In this document: positions 33,804 through 43,960 of the stretch, piece by piece | Layout: each line of letters opens with the position of its first letter | Position numbering within the stretch: position 1 is the first letter of the stretch | NCBI RefSeq assembly: GCF_027579695.1 | Contig: NC_083570.1 | Location: forward strand, 9,410,793 to 9,474,792 | Reading direction: 5' to 3' | DNA length: 64,000 nucleotides | Source of the DNA: Neoarius graeffei | Taxonomy: Eukaryota > Chordata > Actinopteri > Siluriformes > Ariidae | Translations under genes and position numbers: made by a program | The notes under the pieces: model-generated | Database searches by the model: none | What the model saw: only the letters and a program-made list of their open reading frames with translations | Told to the model about the DNA's origin: nothing

Positions 33804-34138
33804 TCCTTCCCACGCCTTACAGAACCTGGTATTCCTCGGCAGTCTCCCACTCAAGTTCTAACCAGGCCCAACCTGTATGTCGCGCATCGGGCGGCGCCGA
33901 TCTCCGTTTCCATAGCCCTCGGCCTCTCGCCTATTACATAGCTAGGGTTACAGTGGGGGGCTAGTCCTCTGGTAACCACGAGAGTTTAACTCCCCATGCA
34001 CATCTGTATTGCAGCGTGCCTTGCCAGATGGCGGTAGGTACCATTTTTATGATGGTCTTTTGTATAACCCGACCGTGAATAGAACTCCCGATCTCCCGAT
34101 CGAGAGGCGGACACGCTACCACTAGGCCACTAGTCGGT
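33804..34138 (-). mobile_element. SINE with tRNA-like head and 5S-rRNA-like tail
   Basis: A 14-bp target duplication, CAGCTGTCAGGAAG, lies at 33790-33803 and 34139-34152. On the minus strand the right end is a tRNA-like head (GTGGCCTAGTGGTAGCGTG as box A and an altered box B). The left end (about 33825-33875) reads GGGCCTGGTTAGAACTTGAG and GGGAGACTGCC, very close to the 3' half of 5S rRNA, followed by GGAAGGACTTCC. It belongs to the vertebrate/fish SINE types that combine RNA-gene parts. The order tRNA-first and 5S-like-last is the notable point. Confidence 0.82.
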
Positions 34139-35177
34139 CAGCTGTCAGGAAGGAAAACCATATTTTATTGATTTCGCATTGTTTATTACGAAAAGAAATC
34201 ACAAAAGTGGACCTTTTTTTCAACATAATCTCCATTTCACTCAGTATGAGCACTCCAGGCTTAACAAGAGCCTGAACTCTTCATGACCTGCTGTTTGTGG
34301 AAACTAATCCACTTTGTGTTGGGTCACATCCCACCACCTCATCGCAGATTAGTTTCCTGGAGCAGCATGCCTCATCCTGTTTTATTCCTTACATCATGAT
34401 TTATCAAGAACATTATTCCTCGTCGATGAAGAATTCTTTCTCATGAACAGATTGTTGAGATGGAAATGAAGTTGTTAGGTGAATATGTTTGAGATCAGAG
34501 ATCCTGAGTCACTTCAATCAGTCATTAGATGTGTCTTTGAGAAGTAGGAGAACACTGGAGAACCAGGAGGAAACCCACACTGACATGGGTCATTTGACCT
34601 TTGGGTCATTTTAACATTGTTAACAGACTGAAATGAATCTCCTGAAAGGCAGAAGAAAGAAATCTGCGAGTAGTGTTAACACAAGACTTTATCTAATCCC
34701 AGTCAGTGCAGGGTTCAAACCCCATCCACCAGAAATATCATTAAAATCAAAGGGAAAGGCAGAGACGAGGCGAGATCATCAACAGGAGATCTATCCAGAA
34801 TAAACACGGCTCACAACTGAGGAGATTTACTAACACACTGGAAGGGTTCACAGTAACTTCTCCTTCTTTCTTGTGTTGAAAGGCAGTCAGCGTCCTTATT
34901 GTTGCATTGCTGCCACCTTCTGGATCAATTCCTTGCACCATTATACCGTGTCTTGCAAAAGTATTCATCCCCCTTGATGTTTGTCCTGTTTTATCGCATT
35001 ACAAGCTGGAATTAAAATGGATGTTTTGGAGGGTTAGCACCATTTGATTTACAAACCATGCCGACCACTTAAAAGGTGAAAATTGTTGTTTTATTGTGAC
35101 ACAAACAATATTTAAGATAAAAAAGACAGAAATCTGGAGTGTGCATAAGAATTCACCCCCAAAGTCAATACTTTGTA

Positions 35178-36137
35178 CACTGTAAAAAAAAAAATGGTTG
35201 ACAGAACTGAAATTATCTAGGCAACGTGATGCATTTGTTTTTTTGAGTTCTCTTTACCTAAATAAGCCAGAGGTTGACACAACACAAATTTGCGAATTCT
35301 GCCAACCTCTTCACTTAAATAAGTCAAAGGTTGACACAACACAGATTTGTGAATTCTGCCAACCTTTTGTTTTTAATAATACAAACTCATTATACTAAGT
35401 TTGATCAACAAAGACTTTCAGTTTCATATGTAAAATCTAACTTCTACCAATTTTGTTTTTTGAGTTCTAACAATTTTCACCACACCCCATCATTCAACAC
35501 AACACAAAGTGTAGTTTAAAAAAAAACCTTTTATTCACCATTTTGAAAATTTCACATTACAATTGTGAATTCACAGACTCGTGCCCTATGAACAGGGCTT
35601 CTTGAGAACTAGTCTTATACTGTGTATGAATGTGTGAGTATTGGGTCTGAGAATGAATGCAAGATGTGCATTTCTAATTGTGTGCAAGAATACACACATT
35701 ACACTTTGAATACACACATTGAAATTAACTTATGAACTTATGAACTGATCTTCTTAAGAACCGGTCTTTACTCACATTAGAATTGGGCCCAATGAACTGA
35801 GCTGCTCAAGAACTTAGTGTGTATGAGAGTATGGTCTGAGAATGAAGCTCGTTGGGCTTGTGGAGAAAGGAAGGAAACCCCGTAGTAGGCGTGTCAATGA
35901 ACATAAAGTAAGAAAACTTAAAACTTCTTGTTAGAGAGTAGGACAGTCTTTAGAAATTTGAGGGAAACTAAGAAAAACTTGTTTTGCTTAATCAAGTATC
36001 TTTGTTAGTTATTTTCTAAGAAAAATGAGTTGTACAAACATGAGTTTGTTTGTTAGATGTCAAAATTGTTTTTCTGAGTCAGTTTACAATAAAATTGTGA
36101 GCTTGAACAACAACTGTCATTTATATTTTTTACAGTG
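35178..36137. mobile_element. CACTGTAAAAAA-type MITE nested in Tc1
   Basis: It starts CACTGTAAAAAA and ends TTTTTTACAGTG, with TA on each side (35176-35177, 36138-36139). It contains a tandem pair of about 58-bp units around 35270-35390 (AGGTTGACACAACACA ... GAATTCTGCCAACC). No coding sequence is seen. Confidence 0.78.
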
Positions 36138-36138
36138 T

Positions 36139-36852
36139 AGAGACATCTTTTGCTGCAATTACAGCTGCAAGTCTCTTGGGGTATGTCTCTATTAGCTTAG
36201 CACATCTAGCTCCTGGGATTTTTGCCCATTCCTCAAGGCAAAACTGCTCCAACTCCTTCAAGTTAGATGGGTTGCATTGGTGTACAGCAATCTTCAAGTT
36301 ATGCCACAGATTCTCAATTGGATTGAGGTCTAGGCTTTGATGAGGCCATTCCAAGATATTTAAATGTTTCTCTTTAAACCACTCCAGTGTAGCTTTAGCA
36401 GTATGTTAAGGGTCGTTGTCCTGCTGGAATGTGAACTTTTGTCTCAGTCTCAAACCTCTGGCTGACTCAAACAGGCTTTCCTCCAGAATTGCCCTGTATT
36501 TAGTGCCATCCATCTTTCCTTCAGTCCTGACCAGCTTTCCTGTCCCTGCAGACGAAAAAGATCCCCACAGCATGATGCTGCCACCACCATGCTTCACTGT
36601 AAGAATGGTGTTCTCAGGGTGATGGGTTTGCGCCACACAGGGTGATGGGTTTGTGTTTCCCATGATGGCCAAAAAGATCAATTTTGGTCTCATCTGACCA
36701 GAGAATCTTCTTCCATGTGTTTGGGGAGTCTGCCACATGCTGTTGGGCAAACTCCAAACATCTCTGATTAATGCCCTCCTTCCCCGGTCTGTGAGTTTTG
36801 TTGGGCGGGGCCTTCTCTTGTCAGGTTTGTAGTGGTGCCATATTCTTTCCAT
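36139..36852 (-). pseudogene. Decayed transposase of the second Tc1
   Basis: Minus-strand pieces contain GGGSIMLWG, FQQDNDP and [15 protein letters not shown], i.e. recognisable Tc1 DDE blocks in more than one frame, ending AAKDVSTL. A stop follows QQDNDP and a frame change lies before the GNTN region, so it cannot encode active enzyme. Confidence 0.85.
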
Positions 36853-38168
36853 TTTGCTATAATGAATTTAATGGCACGCCATGGGATATTCAATATTTGG
36901 GATATTTTTTATAACCCAACCCTGATCTATACTTCTCCATAACTTTGTCTCTGACCTGTTTGGAGGCTCCTTGGTTTTCATGTTGTTTGTTTTGTCATGT
37001 TACCGAGTCAGGGTCCTTCCAGAATAGGTTGATTTATATAGACACCATGTGACAGATCATGTGACACTGTGATTGCACACAGGTGGCTCTTAATCAACTA
37101 ATTATGTGACTTATGAAGTGAATTGGTTGGACCAGCTCTTATTTAGGGGTTTCATATGAAAGGGGTGAATACATATGCACACTCCAGATTTCTGGTTTTT
37201 TTTTATCTTAATTATTGTATGTGTTACAATAATACAACAATTTTCACCTTTAAAGTGGTCGGCATGTTGTGTAAATCAAATGGTGCTAACCCTCCAAACA
37301 TCCATTTTAATTCCAGCTTGTAATGCGACAAAACAGGACAAACACCAAGGGGGATGAATACTTTTGCAAGACACTGTCCAGCAGCTTGCGGACATCCTGA
37401 CCTCAGTATTAAAAGCTTCTGTCTGAAAATGAGTTCAGCACAGAAACTTCATCACTGGGGGAAACTTTATTCTCCTGTGCTCTTATCTTTCATTCTGCAA
37501 AGCTTTGACTGTGATATTTGAATAAAAATCCCAAACTCACAGATAAACCTGGATTTATAAGGTTCTAAAAAAAGTAAATTTTATTCAATGAAACAATACA
37601 ATTCAATACAACCTCTCTCTCTGTCTCTTTCTCTCTCTCTTTTCTCTCCAAGTCTTCATAATAGATCAGCACCAGAACATTAGTGCATCGATGTTAACTG
37701 GACTTCCTGCATGTTTGCACCACCTTGATAACTGAAGCTTGATTGTGCATTTTCTGAATCATTTAATGAAACAATGTCAGCTGTATGTAATTCGGCTAAA
37801 AAGGAGCAAAAAACAAACAGTGACGAGCCATTTGGGAGCTGAACAAGTCGATTCTGACTGTAAATAGATGTTCAGTCCACATTATGTAGAACATTTTGGA
37901 ATCATTGTTCAATTCACTGCTTATTCATGCAGTGTGACATCCTCACGATACACAACAAGATCTGTTTTTTGTCTTGTTAACTTCAAGAGAGAGAAAAAAG
38001 GAGGCTGGTGAGGGAACAACTCACTTATAGCTGCTATAGAGAGCGGGCACGTGACGTCACGAGGTCACGTGATATTTGTTTATCCGCCATTTTGGACGAC
38101 AAGGTTGCGCATAGAACTTAGACGAACCCGTTCTAATTATCAAGTGTGTGGGAGTAGATCTTTCGAGA

Positions 38169-38346
38169 ATGGTTATATCTTGTTCAGCATTTGGTTGTAC
38201 CAATAGACAGGGCCAAAAGGAGGGCCTGTCATTTTATAGATTCCCCGCAGACGAGGAGAGACGCGCAAAATGGGTGTCCGCTGTGCGAAGAGAAAACTGG
38301 AACCCCAGTTCTACCAGCCGAATTTGTAGTGAACACTTCATATCAG
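38169..38346 (+). pseudogene. THAP exon of ISL2EU-like transposase
   Basis: It starts MVISCSAFGCTNRQGQKEG and shows the C2CH pattern (CSAFGC at the start, CSEHF near the end) and the conserved Trp in AKWVSAVRR. The exon is open and ends in a good donor (gtaggt at 38347), but the remaining transposase exons are absent. Nothing links it to a host gene. Confidence 0.75.
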
Positions 38347-38987
38347 GTAGGTGTAATCTTCTAATTCAATACTCCTAGTACATCTGTTAAGTTGATTTTC
38401 ATATTGAATGATAACTGCATACTTAGAAACTAGACAGTCTCTAACGTTTAAAATGGCTATGCCTAGCCCGACTACCCTGGCCTAGTCTATGACAATGTTT
38501 TATCTTTTTGGCTCATATATACCTTTGAAAGGCCAATCCATAGTAGGGATGTCGAAAACTAAAAAAAATTTTGACCGACCACCGAGCCTCATTAGTCGGT
38601 TAAAGTAGGTTAACCTTTGAGTTTAAACAGGGATGCAAACGGCGGATGCGCCTTTTGCACGGCTGAATCACGCAGATCCGATTTGGGGGGGGCGTTGGAG
38701 TGTCTGAATAATTTCATCAAAGTAAATTATATATTAAAATTACTAAATGAGCAAATGCTGTTACAGTCCATGAAACATAGGAAGTATTAGTATGAGAAGA
38801 AGGCAGTTGGTTAGAAAGCTGCGCACATTTGCGCAGCTTCCGCGCAGGCGTACGCAGCTGTTTTTCAGACAAAAACATACATATTTACAACCCTGTCATT
38901 ATCTGGAACTGAGTTTAGATTACGAACATTCTTAAGATAAAACGTCCTGCATAGTCTCTTTATGATAAACGTCTTAATGCCACTTAC

Positions 38988-39364
38988 CTGTGAGGTTATC
39001 AAGTAGACTTCTTTCTTCGGAACCTTCCAGAGGTATAGTTGGGATACCCATCCCGCAACAAAATATTTATAAGCTTCCAGGCTCTTGTAAGCTTTGAGGG
39101 CTTTGCCAGTGTAACACGATTAACAAGAAAATTGTAAATGTCGTGGTAGGCCAGATCGGGCAAATCGCCGGCACCGCAGCTCCGAATTTCCCTGAACAAG
39201 GATTGCGGCAAGTTGTACGGATCTGCAATCCCCAACCTGGAACACTTTTCCACGTAACGCTGCCTCACGTCACCTTCAAGATGCTGAACAAACTTAGACA
39301 AGTAATCGCGCGATGTAGATGGGGTATTTTCCAAATTTTCTTGGGGATTACTCCCTGGATCCAT
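38988..39364 (-). pseudogene. First exon of a YqaJ/SWIM-family transposon protein
   Basis: It starts MDPGSNPQENLENTPSTSRD and runs through FREIRSCGAGDLPDL. After NFLVNR (about 39113) the frame must shift by one base to reach CYTGKALKAYKSLEAYKYF, a block I recognise from fish YqaJ/SWIM proteins of transposon origin. It ends in a good donor (gtaagt, 38987 downward). The later catalytic YqaJ part is missing. Confidence 0.6.
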
Positions 39365-39450
39365 TACGCTCGCGCAAGGTAAACTATCCTGATGCCGTCC
39401 AATGTGGCGGAGTACACACGTGCGGGTCACGTGACTGCACATCCTCTATA

Positions 39451-40308
39451 ACGATAGTGACGACAGGCTCTAACTCGTTTCCTGGACGTTCCACAACATT
39501 AAATGTAGTTATAAATGGATAAAGAGTATGATGTGTCATTTTGTACACTGAAAAATACAACGGCAATTCCATAAAAGTTGGGACGCTGTGTAAACTGGAA
39601 ATAAAAAGAGAATGCGATAATTTGCAAATCATGGAAACCCGATATTTCATTGAAAATAGTACAAAGACAACATTTCAAATGTTGAAACTGAGAAATTTTA
39701 TTGTTTTTTGAAAAATATACACTCATTTTGAATTTGATGTCAGCAAAATGGTTCAAGAAAGTTCAAGAAAGAACGGGGTGTGTTTACTACTGTGTTGCAT
39801 CACCTCTACTTTTAACAATTCTCTGTTAACATTTGGGAACTGAGGAGACCAATTGCTGTAGTTTTGAAAGAGAAATGTTGTCCCATTCTTGCCTGATATA
39901 CACTTTCAGCTGCTCAAAAGTTTGCACTCTCCTTTGTCATATTTTGTGCTTCATAATGCACCAAATGTTTCCAATGGGAGACAGGTCTGGACTGCAGCAG
40001 GTCAGTTTAGCACCCAGACACTTTTACTACAGAGCCATGCAGTTTTAATATGCACAGAAAGCGGTTTGGCGTTGTCTCGCTGAAAGAAGGAAGGCCTTCC
40101 CTGAAAAAGATTTTGTCTGGATGGCAGCATATTGCTCTGAAACGTGTTTATAGAGGAGCTTTCGCATGGGCCGAAAATCTGGAAACCCATCGAGTACACA
40201 CAGGGATCCCAGCCGTGTTTGTCCAAAATAAGTAAACAAATTTTATATATGTGCAAATACAATGAAGGAACAGTAATGGTATGAGTGTCAAATTAATGAA
40301 AATTATTT
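39451..40308. mobile_element. DNA-transposon remnant (39546-40240) at left edge of copy B
   Basis: From 39546 the sequence matches, in reverse, the repeat in the CFAP206 intron (10985-11590). The end GGCAATTCCATAAAAGTTGG is typical of a common fish DNA transposon. A shadow-frame phrase, SFSGKAFLLSARQRQTAFC, marks decayed coding. It abuts the point where visible duplication homology begins (about 40309); whether it continues the repeated unit cannot be told, because copy A starts at the window edge. Confidence 0.55.
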
Positions 40309-40681
40309 AACATGAGAACAAACGAAGAAGACATTTTAACATTTTGAGTCATATGATTAGCACTGTAGTGCTGCCTGTTTTTAGTCTACAATGCTTGTTG
40401 TCAAATCTCACATCAGTCAATATAAATCTTTTTTTTGTTAGAAAATCAGTAAAAATAACATACAGTGGTGCTTGAAAGTTTGTGAACCCTTTAGAATTTT
40501 CTATATTTCTGCATAAATATGACTGAAAACATCATCAGATTTTCACACAAGTCCTAAAAGTAGATAAAGAGAACCCAGTCAAACAATGAGGCAAAAATAT
40601 TATACTTGGTCATTTATGTATTGAGGAAAATGATCCAATATTACATATCTGTGAGTGGCAAAAGTATGTGAACCTTTGCTT

Positions 40682-41411
40682 TCAGTATCTGGTGTGACCC
40701 CCTTGTGCAGCAATAACTGCAACTAAACGTTTGCGGTAACTGTTGATCAGTCCTGCACACTGGCTTGGAGGAATTTTAGCCCGTTCCTCCGTACAGAACA
40801 GCTTCAACTCTGGGATGTTGGTGGGTTTCCTCACATGAACTGCTCGCTTCAGGTCCTTCCACAATATTTTGATTGGATTAAGGTCAGGACTTTGACTTGG
40901 CCATTCCAAAACATTAACTTTATTCTTCTTTAACCATTCTTTGGTAGAACGACTTATGTGCTTAGGGTCGTTGTCTTGCTGCATGACCCACCTTCTTTTG
41001 AGATTCAGTTCATGGACAGATGTCCTGACATTTTCCTTCAGAATTTGCTGGTATAATTCAGAATTCATTGTTCCATCAATGATGGCAAGCCGTCGTGGCC
41101 CAGATGCAGCAAAACAGCCCCAAACCATGATACTACCACCACCATGTTTCACAGATGGGATAAGGTTCTTATGCTGGAATGCAGTGTTTTCCTTTCTCCA
41201 AACATAACGCTTCTCATTTAAACCAAAAAGTTCTATTTTGGTCTCATCTGTCCACAAAACATATTTCCAATAGCCTTCTGGCTTGTCCACGTGATCTTTA
41301 GCAAACTGCAGACGAGCAGCAATGTTCTTTTTGGAGAGCAGTGACTTTCTCCTTGCAACCTTGCTATGCGCACCATTGTTGTTCAGTGTTCTCCTGATGG
41401 TGGACTCATGA
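40682..41411 (-). pseudogene. Tc1 transposase, catalytic half (copy B), catalytic Glu lost
   Basis: It is nearly identical to copy A, but the third catalytic acid is changed: NPIKILW instead of NPIEILW (G-to-A on the minus strand at the codon near 40870). It keeps the normal GGGSIM motif that copy A has altered. Both copies are split from their N-terminal halves. Confidence 0.9.
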
Positions 41412-41415
41412 ACAT

Positions 41416-41815
41416 GTAGGTGTATTATGTTGATGGTATGTAGATTCGTGTTAAGTGATCAATCTTTAATAATTATATTGAATCAATCCCATTGAATCAT
41501 TTAATTTGAATCATTTGAATTTAATCATACAATTGAATCAGTCTCATTGAATTGTTTAAATTGAATCATTTAAATTGAATCATTTAAATTGAATCATTTA
41601 GTGAATCATACCATTATCGGGTATATTCAGAATTATTATGGTCACTTACCAAGCTGCAGCTAATAGTATTCATATACACCTTAAGAGTTCTTTTGAGATA
41701 TGGGCGACTTCAAGAAGTATCGGAACAGCAGACAAACACACACAGTTTCAATAATAATGGAATTTATTATAACAAAGATAAAAATTGAATAGCAGCAGAT
41801 GAAATCTTCTGTAAA

Positions 41816-41860
<45 letters not shown>

Positions 41861-43202
41861 CAAAAGATTAGCTTTGTAGGCTAATTAGACAAAGGAAAGC
41901 TAGCTAGCATGTGTTTGTGTGTAAACAAATGATTAGCTTTGTGTGCTAACTAGACAAAGGAAGGCTAGCTAACGTGCTTTTGAGGCCCAGTAGCCACATG
42001 GTGTTTTGAGGCCTAGTAGCCACGTGGTGCTTTTGAGGCCTAGTAGCCACGTGGTTGTGTGTGAGCGTGTGTGTATGTGTGATAACAAAATTAAATGTTA
42101 ACAATTAAAATGCATTCAAATGGTCATCCGTGATATATGTAGATTTGAATGTGGGCACGGGAGAGTGCGCTATAAAGGTTGAATTGAATCAGGACTTAGA
42201 ATATTATCTAAAGTTGAGACAAAAGACCTCGTGATAAAGAACAAGGGGGTTACCACGTGTCTCCTTACAGAACAAAGAGAGTTAGCTCTGGTTTGCTAGC
42301 TAAAGCATTTGTGAGGCCTAGTGTGTGTGACCACGTGGTGAATCCTGGTCCCTGGAGAAAAAAAGGGTTTCCCTAGACAGCTAACCCACTAGCTTTATAG
42401 TATTATTCAATTTACTGAAATCTTAATGAGGTCAAAATATGGGTAAATAATGAAATTAAAATGTTAGGAAGAAAGAGAGGGCATGCAAAACCTATCTATT
42501 AAACAATTGAGACCAAAAATAGAACAAATTATAGAAAACCAAAATCAGTGTGCACACTTAAACAATCCCTGAGTGTAAATTCACACTAAGTAAACAAACT
42601 AATTCCTAAGACTAGTCTTCTTGCCCAAACACCAGTCTTACTTCAAAAATCTCGCCTTTTTGTAGAAAGCAGAGAATCCTGGGAGAGGGTAAGTTCACAG
42701 GAGCTCGGAAAAACTTCTGTGGGAAACAGAGGATCCTTGAAGAGGCTTCGTAGCTCGTGGGAAGGAAAACTCTGATCAAACAACGTGCACTAGTTAGAAG
42801 GGTCCAGCCGCTTCTTAACTACAAATTAAACTGCCTTGGGCTGCAGTTTCGTACGTACTCATAAGGAATAACTGAAAAACGGTTATAACTCACTTGAGTT
42901 AAAGATCGCGTGTTTCCGGAGTCTACCGTGATCAAGGGTAAACAAAAAGGAAAACGTGCTGAAATGTAGATCTTGCAAGAAAGAAGTCATGGTTTCGGAC
43001 GGTCCGATAGTGAGTGCCTCCTTTTAGGTCTGTTCCGTGTGGTTTCAGCCGCCAAAGAGAAAGATATGGCGGACTTCCAGGTCCTTTATGGAATCATGGA
43101 GGATGTGATGCAAGCAATCCCGCCCAGGCGTGACGTAGGTCAACGCGGAAGTTGGCTGGGAGTTGTAGTTCTTAGACAGTAGGTGGCAAACTGTACCTAC
43201 AG
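41416..43202. mobile_element. Unclassified insertion inside Tc1 (copy B)
   Basis: Counterpart of 1109-2878 with the same ACAT flanks (41412-41415, 43203-43206). Differences are mainly a longer GT run (about 41817-41857) and one extra unit of the AGGCCTAGTAGCCACGTGGT repeat near 42000-42055. No coding sequence. Confidence 0.6.
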
Positions 43203-43960
43203 ACATTAACATTAGCCAATGTGAGAGAGGCCTTCAGTTGCTTAGAAGTTACCCTGGGGTCCTTTGTGACCTCGCCGACTATTACACGCCTTGCTCTTGG
43301 AGTGATCTTTGTTGGTCGACCACTCCTGGGGAGGGTAACAATGGTCTTGAATTTCCTCCATTTTGTTCACAATGTGTCTGACTGTGGATGGGTGGAGTCC
43401 AAACTCTTTAGAGATGGTTTTGTAACCTTTTCCAGCCTGATGAGCATCAACAACGCTTTTTCTGAGGTCCTCAGAACTCTCCTTTGTTCGTGGCATGATA
43501 CACTTCCACAAACATGTGTTGTAAAGATCAGATGTTGATAGATCCCTGTTCTTTAAATAAAACAGGGTGCCCACTCACACCTGATTGTCATCCCACTGAT
43601 TGAAAACACCTGACTCTAATTTCACCTTCAAATTAACTGCTAATCCTAGGGGTTCACATACTTTTGCCACTCACAGATATGTAATATTAGATCATTTTCC
43701 TCAATAAGTAAATGACCAAGTATAATATTTTTGTCTCATTTGTTTAAGTGGGTTCTCTTTATCTACTTTTAGGACTTGTGTGGAAATCTGATGATGTTTT
43801 CAGTCATATTTATGCAGAAATATAGAAAATTGTAAAGGGTTCACAAACTTTCAAGCAGCACTGTAGGCTACCTGTAGTGTCTATAGGTCCAAAAAGCTTC
43901 ACTGATCTTTTTCCCATTATTCAACATCAGTAGTAAACATACATTCTGTATTTACAATGG

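Larger units (their letters stand above)
34946..37376 (-). mobile_element. Second, older Tc1 family member
   Basis: Inverted repeats of more than 200 bp begin GTGTCTTGCAAAAGTATTC at both ends (the left has CCGTGTC, the reversed right CAGTGTC). The left TA is kept and the right is altered. The transposase is minus strand and heavily broken. A 960-bp element (35178-36137) is inserted near the 3' end of the transposase. This family differs from the Tc1 at 156 and 40463. Confidence 0.9.
34165..37567. repeat. Relic copy of the TRIM 3' flank, split by Tc1
   Basis: 34439-34851 matches 27499-27909 and 37382-37567 matches 28557-28741 at high identity and in the same order. About 230 unmatched bases lie at 34213-34438, and a Tc1 element fills 34946-37376. 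This is the 3' flank of a TRIM gene without the gene body, lying upstream of the central TRIM gene. Confidence 0.8.
38035..39450. mobile_element. ISL2EU-like DNA transposon, internally deleted
   Basis: The ends mirror each other: TATAGAGAGCGGGCACGTGAC at the left (21 bases; key part GCACGTGAC) and, reversed, TATAGAGGATGTGC then GTCACGTGAC at the right. Both continue into a shared CCGCCA...TTGGACG block. A THAP exon points inward from the left and a YqaJ-family exon points inward from the right. ISL2EU elements are known to encode exactly these two proteins, a THAP-bearing transposase and a YqaJ-type nuclease. About 640 bp separate the two exons, far too little for the rest of either gene. It is inserted in a copy of the dispersed repeat also seen at 12690-13120. 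Confidence 0.68.
40463..43863 (-). mobile_element. Tc1-family transposon, copy B, split by a 1.79 kb insertion
   Basis: This is the counterpart of 156-3539, with the same TA flanks (40461-40462, 43864-43865) and inverted repeats. The N-terminal transposase part is at about 43207-43496. The inserted element is at 41416-43202. Confidence 0.93.

Noticed and set aside
33825-33875. 5S rRNA gene or pseudogene
   Set aside because: Only the 3' half is 5S-like and it lies inside a unit with a 14-bp target duplication, so it is a SINE part.
38148-38378. Independent host THAP-domain gene
   Set aside because: The exon sits within mirrored transposon ends with a YqaJ-type exon opposite, the known ISL2EU arrangement; no further exons follow.
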